From Acidobacteriota bacterium (lineage in GTDB: Bacteria; Acidobacteriota; Terriglobia; Acidiferrales; UBA7541), in assembly GCA_013289585.1 (NCBI GenBank), contig JABCZR010000001.1:465988-529987 (forward strand): a stretch of DNA of 64,000 nucleotides, written 5' to 3'. The notes below the pieces were generated by a model. It was not told the DNA's origin and did not search any database. It was given only the letters and a program-made list of their open reading frames with translations. The translations under genes were made by a program, and so were the position numbers. Below are positions 60,639-64,000 of the stretch, one piece after another; within the stretch, counting starts at the first letter, position 1; every line of letters begins with the position of its first letter.

Positions 60639-62103
60639 GGGTTCTATCCTGGTCGTTGATGACGAATCGGAAATCCGCGAAGGCCTCGAAATTCTTCTGA
60701 AAAGCGAAGGCTACGGCGTCTCCAGCGCAGAGACCGGCGAATCCGGCCTCGCCAAGCTCGAACAGCATCCTTTCGATCTTCTCTTGCTGGATGTCAGCTT
60801 GCCGGACCGCAACGGCCTGGACATGCTGAAGGAGATCCACCGTCGCGATCCGCAGCTTTCCATCGTGCTGATTACCGCTTACGGCTCGATTGATATGGCG
60901 CGGGCAGCGTTCAAAAACGGTGCCATGGATTACATCACCAAGCCGTGGTCCAACGACGAACTGCTCGCGCAAGTCGCGCAGGCAGTGGAGTCGCGCCGCC
61001 TCCGCGACGAAAACGTTCAGCTCAAGCGGGCGCTAAAACAGCGTTTCAGTTTCCCCAGCATTATCGGCAAAAGCGACAAGATGCAGGTCCTGCTCGACCT
61101 CGTCACGCAAGTCGCTCCTTCGCGTTCCACCATCCTGATCAGCGGAGAGAGCGGCACCGGCAAGGAGCTCATCGCCAAGGCGATTCACTCCGCTTCGACG
61201 CGCGCGGACAAAGCTTTTGTGCCCGTGAATACCGGTTCGATTCCAGTCGACCTTCTCGAATCGCAGCTCTTCGGCCACGTGAAGGGTGCGTTCACCAGCG
61301 CCGTCGCTTCAAAAAAAGGTTTGTTCGAAGTCGCCGACCAGGGCACCATTTTCTTCGACGAAATCGCCACCATCAGCCCGGAAACACAAGCCAAGCTGCT
61401 GCGCGTCATTCAGGAGCGCGAATTCATGCGCCTCGGCGGAACCGAGCAAATTAAAGTTGACGTGCGCATCGTCGCGGCCTCCAACGTCGATCTTCTCACC
61501 TTGGTTCGCGAGGGGCGTTTCCGCGAAGACTTGTTCCACCGCCTGAACGTCATTCACTTGCAGCTTCCTCCGTTGCGCGACCGCCGCGAAGACGTGCCGC
61601 TGCTGCTGGCGCATTTCCTGGAGCGCTACTGTCTGGAAAATACAAAGCCCATGCGCACGTTCACTCAGGCGGCGCTGAAGCTCTTGATGGACTACGAATG
61701 GCCCGGCAACGTGCGCGAACTGGAAAACGTGGTCGAGCGCGCGGTGGTCCTCTCCACCCAGGAACGCGTGGATGCCGACCTCTTGCCGGAAAGCATTCGC
61801 AGCAAGGAAATCGTTCGCGGCGTCCGGCTGCAGCTTTCGGAGTTCATGCCGCCGCTCCCCGGCGAACCAGGTTCGCGTTCCGGCGCGGACAGCACGCACC
61901 CCTCCTTGTTTCAGATCATGGATGAGATCGAGCGCCGCATCATTATTGATATGCTTGAGCGCACCGGATGGAACCAGACCGAAGCCGCCGAGCGCTTCCT
62001 GATTCCGCTTTCGACGCTGAATCAGAAAATCAAGCGCCTGGGCATCGATGTCCGCCGCCGCGGCCGTACCGATGAAAGTCTCACCGCCTCGATCGGAAAG
62101 TGA
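60631..62103 (+). CDS. NtrC-family sigma54-dependent response regulator
   Basis: 490 aa. Receiver domain with Asp10/Asp11 and phosphoacceptor Asp54 (LLLLDVSLPDR), and a KPW lysine. The AAA+ domain has Walker A GESGTGKE, the GAFTGA loop altered to GAFTSA, Walker B GTIFFDEI and the EHLR-like NVRELENVVERAV. The C-terminal Fis-type helix-turn-helix (GWNQTEAAERFLIPLSTLNQ) is intact. It activates sigma54 promoters when phosphorylated by the overlapping upstream kinase. The start is ATG 60631, with AGGAAAG upstream. Confidence 0.94.
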   Translation: MSKGSILVVDDESEIREGLEILLKSEGYGVSSAETGESGLAKLEQHPFDLLLLDVSLPDRNGLDMLKEIHRRDPQLSIVLITAYGSIDMARAAFKNGAMDYITKPWSNDELLAQVAQAVESRRLRDENVQLKRALKQRFSFPSIIGKSDKMQVLLDLVTQVAPSRSTILISGESGTGKELIAKAIHSASTRADKAFVPVNTGSIPVDLLESQLFGHVKGAFTSAVASKKGLFEVADQGTIFFDEIATISPETQAKLLRVIQEREFMRLGGTEQIKVDVRIVAASNVDLLTLVREGRFREDLFHRLNVIHLQLPPLRDRREDVPLLLAHFLERYCLENTKPMRTFTQAALKLLMDYEWPGNVRELENVVERAVVLSTQERVDADLLPESIRSKEIVRGVRLQLSEFMPPLPGEPGSRSGADSTHPSLFQIMDEIERRIIIDMLERTGWNQTEAAERFLIPLSTLNQKIKRLGIDVRRRGRTDESLTASIGK

Positions 62104-62634
62104 ACCCATCGCAAACTAGCAGCTGATCTGAATACTTCGCTCCTACCCTGAAGGAAGGAAAGGTGTCTATGCACCTTCTGCCTGCGCCTCCATCCTGAAC
62201 CTAAGTGGAGATAGTGTGACTCGGCTCGATCCGCAGCCAACTGAGGTTTGTTAGATACCGCGATTGCCAATCAAGGCGTCCTCGCGATCAATCGAATAGG
62301 CCGATTAGTCCTAAATGACAGCGGGAGGAAGACGTGCCCAACGGCTTGTCCCCGCGTTTTTTGCGCCTTCTAACGAAGACGGGCGAAATTCTGTCGCGAA
62401 CAATAGAGTGGAGATACTAATTGTGCTGTAAGTCGTGCCTGAAGTCGTTTTGCGCCGCCAGAATATATACTTAAAATATAAATAATTAAATAATATATAG
62501 TAAAGAAACTAGAGCACGCAATTTGGCGGCCTGTTCTACGTGGTCTGAGGCCAACCATTGGCGGATAATCCCGTATGATTCCACCCGGCTAAAACACATG
62601 CACAACGTACACAACGTGCAGGACGCTGATCAAT
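62104..62634. other. Gene-poor AT-rich region after the two-component operon
   Basis: 530 bp without a credible gene. A strikingly AT-rich patch occupies 62461-62510, and a 9-bp direct repeat (CACAACGTA CACAACGTG) lies near 62601-62618. Confidence 0.5.
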
Positions 62635-62808
62635 TTAAGAAATGGCGTCATAAATGACATCTATCTTCTTCTCGGAGTCAGCCTCTTCCTCCCTCCAGAT
62701 CAGTTGCTCGCACTGCGCACAATCGAAGGACCGAAGACGAGCTTGTAATAGATTGTATTCGCCGGCGAGCTTATGTATCCGGTTACGGATGGAATTCAGC
62801 AGGGTCAA
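62635..62808 (-). CDS. Possible small ORF with CxxC motif
   Basis: 57 codons from TTG 62808: TLLNSIRNRIHKLAGEYN, LLQARLRSFDCAQCEQLI, then an acidic tail EEEADSEKKID. It is amphipathic-helical with a CAQC pair and looks more protein-like than neighbouring frames, but no ATG/GTG or ribosome site supports it. It may be a gene remnant. Confidence 0.3.
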   Translation of the reverse strand: MTLLNSIRNRIHKLAGEYNLLQARLRSFDCAQCEQLIWREEEADSEKKIDVIYDAIS

Positions 62809-63041
62809 TGCGCGATTAGTGGCGAGGTTACCGACGGAAAAGGAAGAAAACCTGGAATGGCGAAAAGACGTAACGGGCCATTCGGAACCACGCAGTGGGA
62901 AACCAATTCTAAAGCAAGCTCACGCCCCAGAGCATCGCGCCCAAGTTTAGTTTATCCGTGAAAACGCACGTCCGATTGATCATGAGCGCTACTCGGTACT
63001 TGAGTTGCTCGACGGAACAGCAGAATTATTTCCACTGACGA

Positions 63042-63539
63042 TTAAAACCGGATGACAATCCCGGTGGATAACCTAAAGTTATTCTGCGAACGGCCTCCAA
63101 ACTGCGTCAGCAAGTAGTCTCCCTGAATTATGCGCCAGGAGAACTTGTCGGTGAACCTAGTATCAATGCCGCCTCCGAGCGCCATCGAAAAGGACGAATT
63201 TCCAAAACCCGCGGTGCTATTATGCGCTCCTCCAAGGAGTAAGTGCCCAAACGGCGATACACGCGCAGGCCATGATACTTGCGGGCCGAAAAGATAGGTG
63301 TAAGTCGACGTCCCAGTTCCTCTGATAGATCCGTAATGCCCGTCAATATCCGCCACTCCGCCCAACCAATCCGTGAATTTATATTGTCCCGAGGCCTCCC
63401 ATCCGTTCAGACTAGCTGAGGGTGAAGTGTGGAAGTACAAGTAGGAATAGCCTCCGAAGACTTCCACTTTGTCTTGTGCTTGCGTTGAAAGGGAAGCAAG
63501 GATACACAGTCCAAACACCAGCGAGATTTTCCGAAACAT
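63042..63539 (-). CDS. Small outer-membrane beta-barrel protein
   Basis: A 165-aa exported protein of the OmpA/outer-membrane beta-barrel type (PF13505). A signal peptide ends ASLSTQAQ. Eight amphipathic strands follow, such as KVEVFGGYSYLYF, WEASGQYKFTDWLGGV, MALGGGIDTRF and FRLSTGIVIRF with a terminal Phe. AGGAGG lies 11 nt upstream of ATG 63539, a long spacing. It belongs to the acidobacterial small-porin-like group; ligand unknown. Confidence 0.82.
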   Translation of the reverse strand: MFRKISLVFGLCILASLSTQAQDKVEVFGGYSYLYFHTSPSASLNGWEASGQYKFTDWLGGVADIDGHYGSIRGTGTSTYTYLFGPQVSWPARVSPFGHLLLGGAHNSTAGFGNSSFSMALGGGIDTRFTDKFSWRIIQGDYLLTQFGGRSQNNFRLSTGIVIRF

Positions 63540-64000
63540 AAGAATTGTGCCCTCCTGAAGATATGATCAGAGATCCCACGTCCGCTGCGGCGTTCCGTGA
63601 ATTGTTCCTGGTGCCTCGAAATTCGCTTGGGGTAGCCAAAGGCACCACTATGGGCTGGTGACCAATCGGACTTGTCCTTTCAGTCGTTGGTCAAGCGCCA
63701 TTGTACACGCGGAATTCGTGTGCGGAGTAATCACTTCGGGGAACTTGCTGTGTCGTGACACGCAGTCCGTGAAGTAGAGGTGTTATGTCCTCGTAAGTCG
63801 TGCGGATAATCAGACATCTCTAACAATGCTGACTCCGTCAAGCTTTTTTTGAGCGCACTTCTTTCTTTTCACTTAAAAGAGTTTTTCTCTTTTGTTTTCT
63901 TTCGTTTTCTTTCTTCTCTGCATCGACGGCCACGGCTCGTTTGTAATCTAGCGATCGACTTCAGTTCGACCCAAACATCTCTTCGATCACAACTTCGACC
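63540..64000. other. Terminal intergenic region with pyrimidine-rich tract
   Basis: 460 bp without a credible gene. A long T/C-rich tract runs from about 63845 to 63920. Confidence 0.45.
63875..63893. terminator. AAAAGAG/CTCTTTT hairpin
   Basis: AAAAGAG-ttttt-CTCTTTT forms a 7-bp stem inside the pyrimidine tract and is followed by TGTTTTCTTT. The stem is AT-rich, so termination is doubtful. Confidence 0.3.

Noticed and set aside
62461..62618. The AT-rich patch as a chromosomal or plasmid origin
   Set aside because: No DnaA-box cluster, dnaA, dnaN or parAB gene is nearby, and two 9-bp repeats are too few for iterons.
1..64000. tRNA, rRNA, tmRNA or SRP RNA genes
   Set aside because: No cloverleaf with a GTTC-type T-arm or rRNA-like stretch was found by eye, including beside ffh. 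A covariance-model search would be needed to exclude small RNAs.

Overview
The window reads as a GC-rich chromosomal stretch from an Acidobacteriota bacterium, probably of the soil-dwelling Terriglobia type. That assignment is inferred from gene content: a GWxTD-domain protein, an Oar-like TonB-dependent receptor with a carboxypeptidase-regulatory N-terminus, tandem secreted S9 peptidases, M13 and M56 peptidases, a large TPR protein with a Pro/Glu-rich middle, and a CCCH-type small family I associate with acidobacterial genomes. I saw no rRNA, tRNA, CRISPR array, transposase, integrase or phage gene.

Layout. 0-13 kb: glmM and a DUF4349 protein (-), an AI-2E permease and an S1/P1 nuclease (+), a cytochrome c/outer-membrane protein pair (-), a DinB-like protein (+), a TPR protein, small membrane protein and thiE (-), a Tat-exported TIM-barrel protein (+) and rnhB (-). 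13-19.5 kb: two tandem S9 peptidases, a membrane protein, and a frameshifted CCCH-family gene preceded by two terminator hairpins and followed by short dispersed repeats. 19.5-38 kb: the translation/SRP genes rplS, trmD, rimM, khpA, rpsP and ffh, all on the minus strand and in classical order, with unrelated cassettes between them: VOC protein, LLM oxidoreductase and ATP-grasp; radical SAM enzyme and GH44 glycosidase; a repeat protein, sthA and ppk1; a serine hydrolase; a zinc-ribbon/TPR protein with an HExxH membrane protein. 38-54 kb: mostly minus-strand envelope and secreted genes, namely an alpha/beta hydrolase, a double nitroreductase/SagB protein, the TonB receptor, a BlaI/M56 pair, a DUF6159 protein, an M13 peptidase, a PCYCGC-like protein, a beta-propeller and an EcsC protein. 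54-62 kb: a plus-strand run of GWxTD protein, CarboxypepD_reg/barrel protein, PDZ-containing histidine kinase and sigma54 response regulator. 62-64 kb: gene-poor, with an AT-rich patch and one small beta-barrel gene.

How the genes work together. The housekeeping core covers SRP targeting, ribosomal proteins, ribosome and tRNA maturation, RNase HII and peptidoglycan precursor synthesis. Around it is a large investment in the envelope and extracellular degradation (S9, M13, M56, S1/P1, GH44, TonB receptor, several small barrels). The 54-62 kb cluster looks like an envelope-linked signalling unit in which a periplasmic PDZ domain feeds a sigma54 activator. The most unusual features are the exploded but order-preserving ffh-to-rnhB series, the frameshifted CCCH gene with its leader and repeat flank, the ATP-grasp/LLM pair, and the zinc-ribbon/TPR plus HExxH membrane protein pair.
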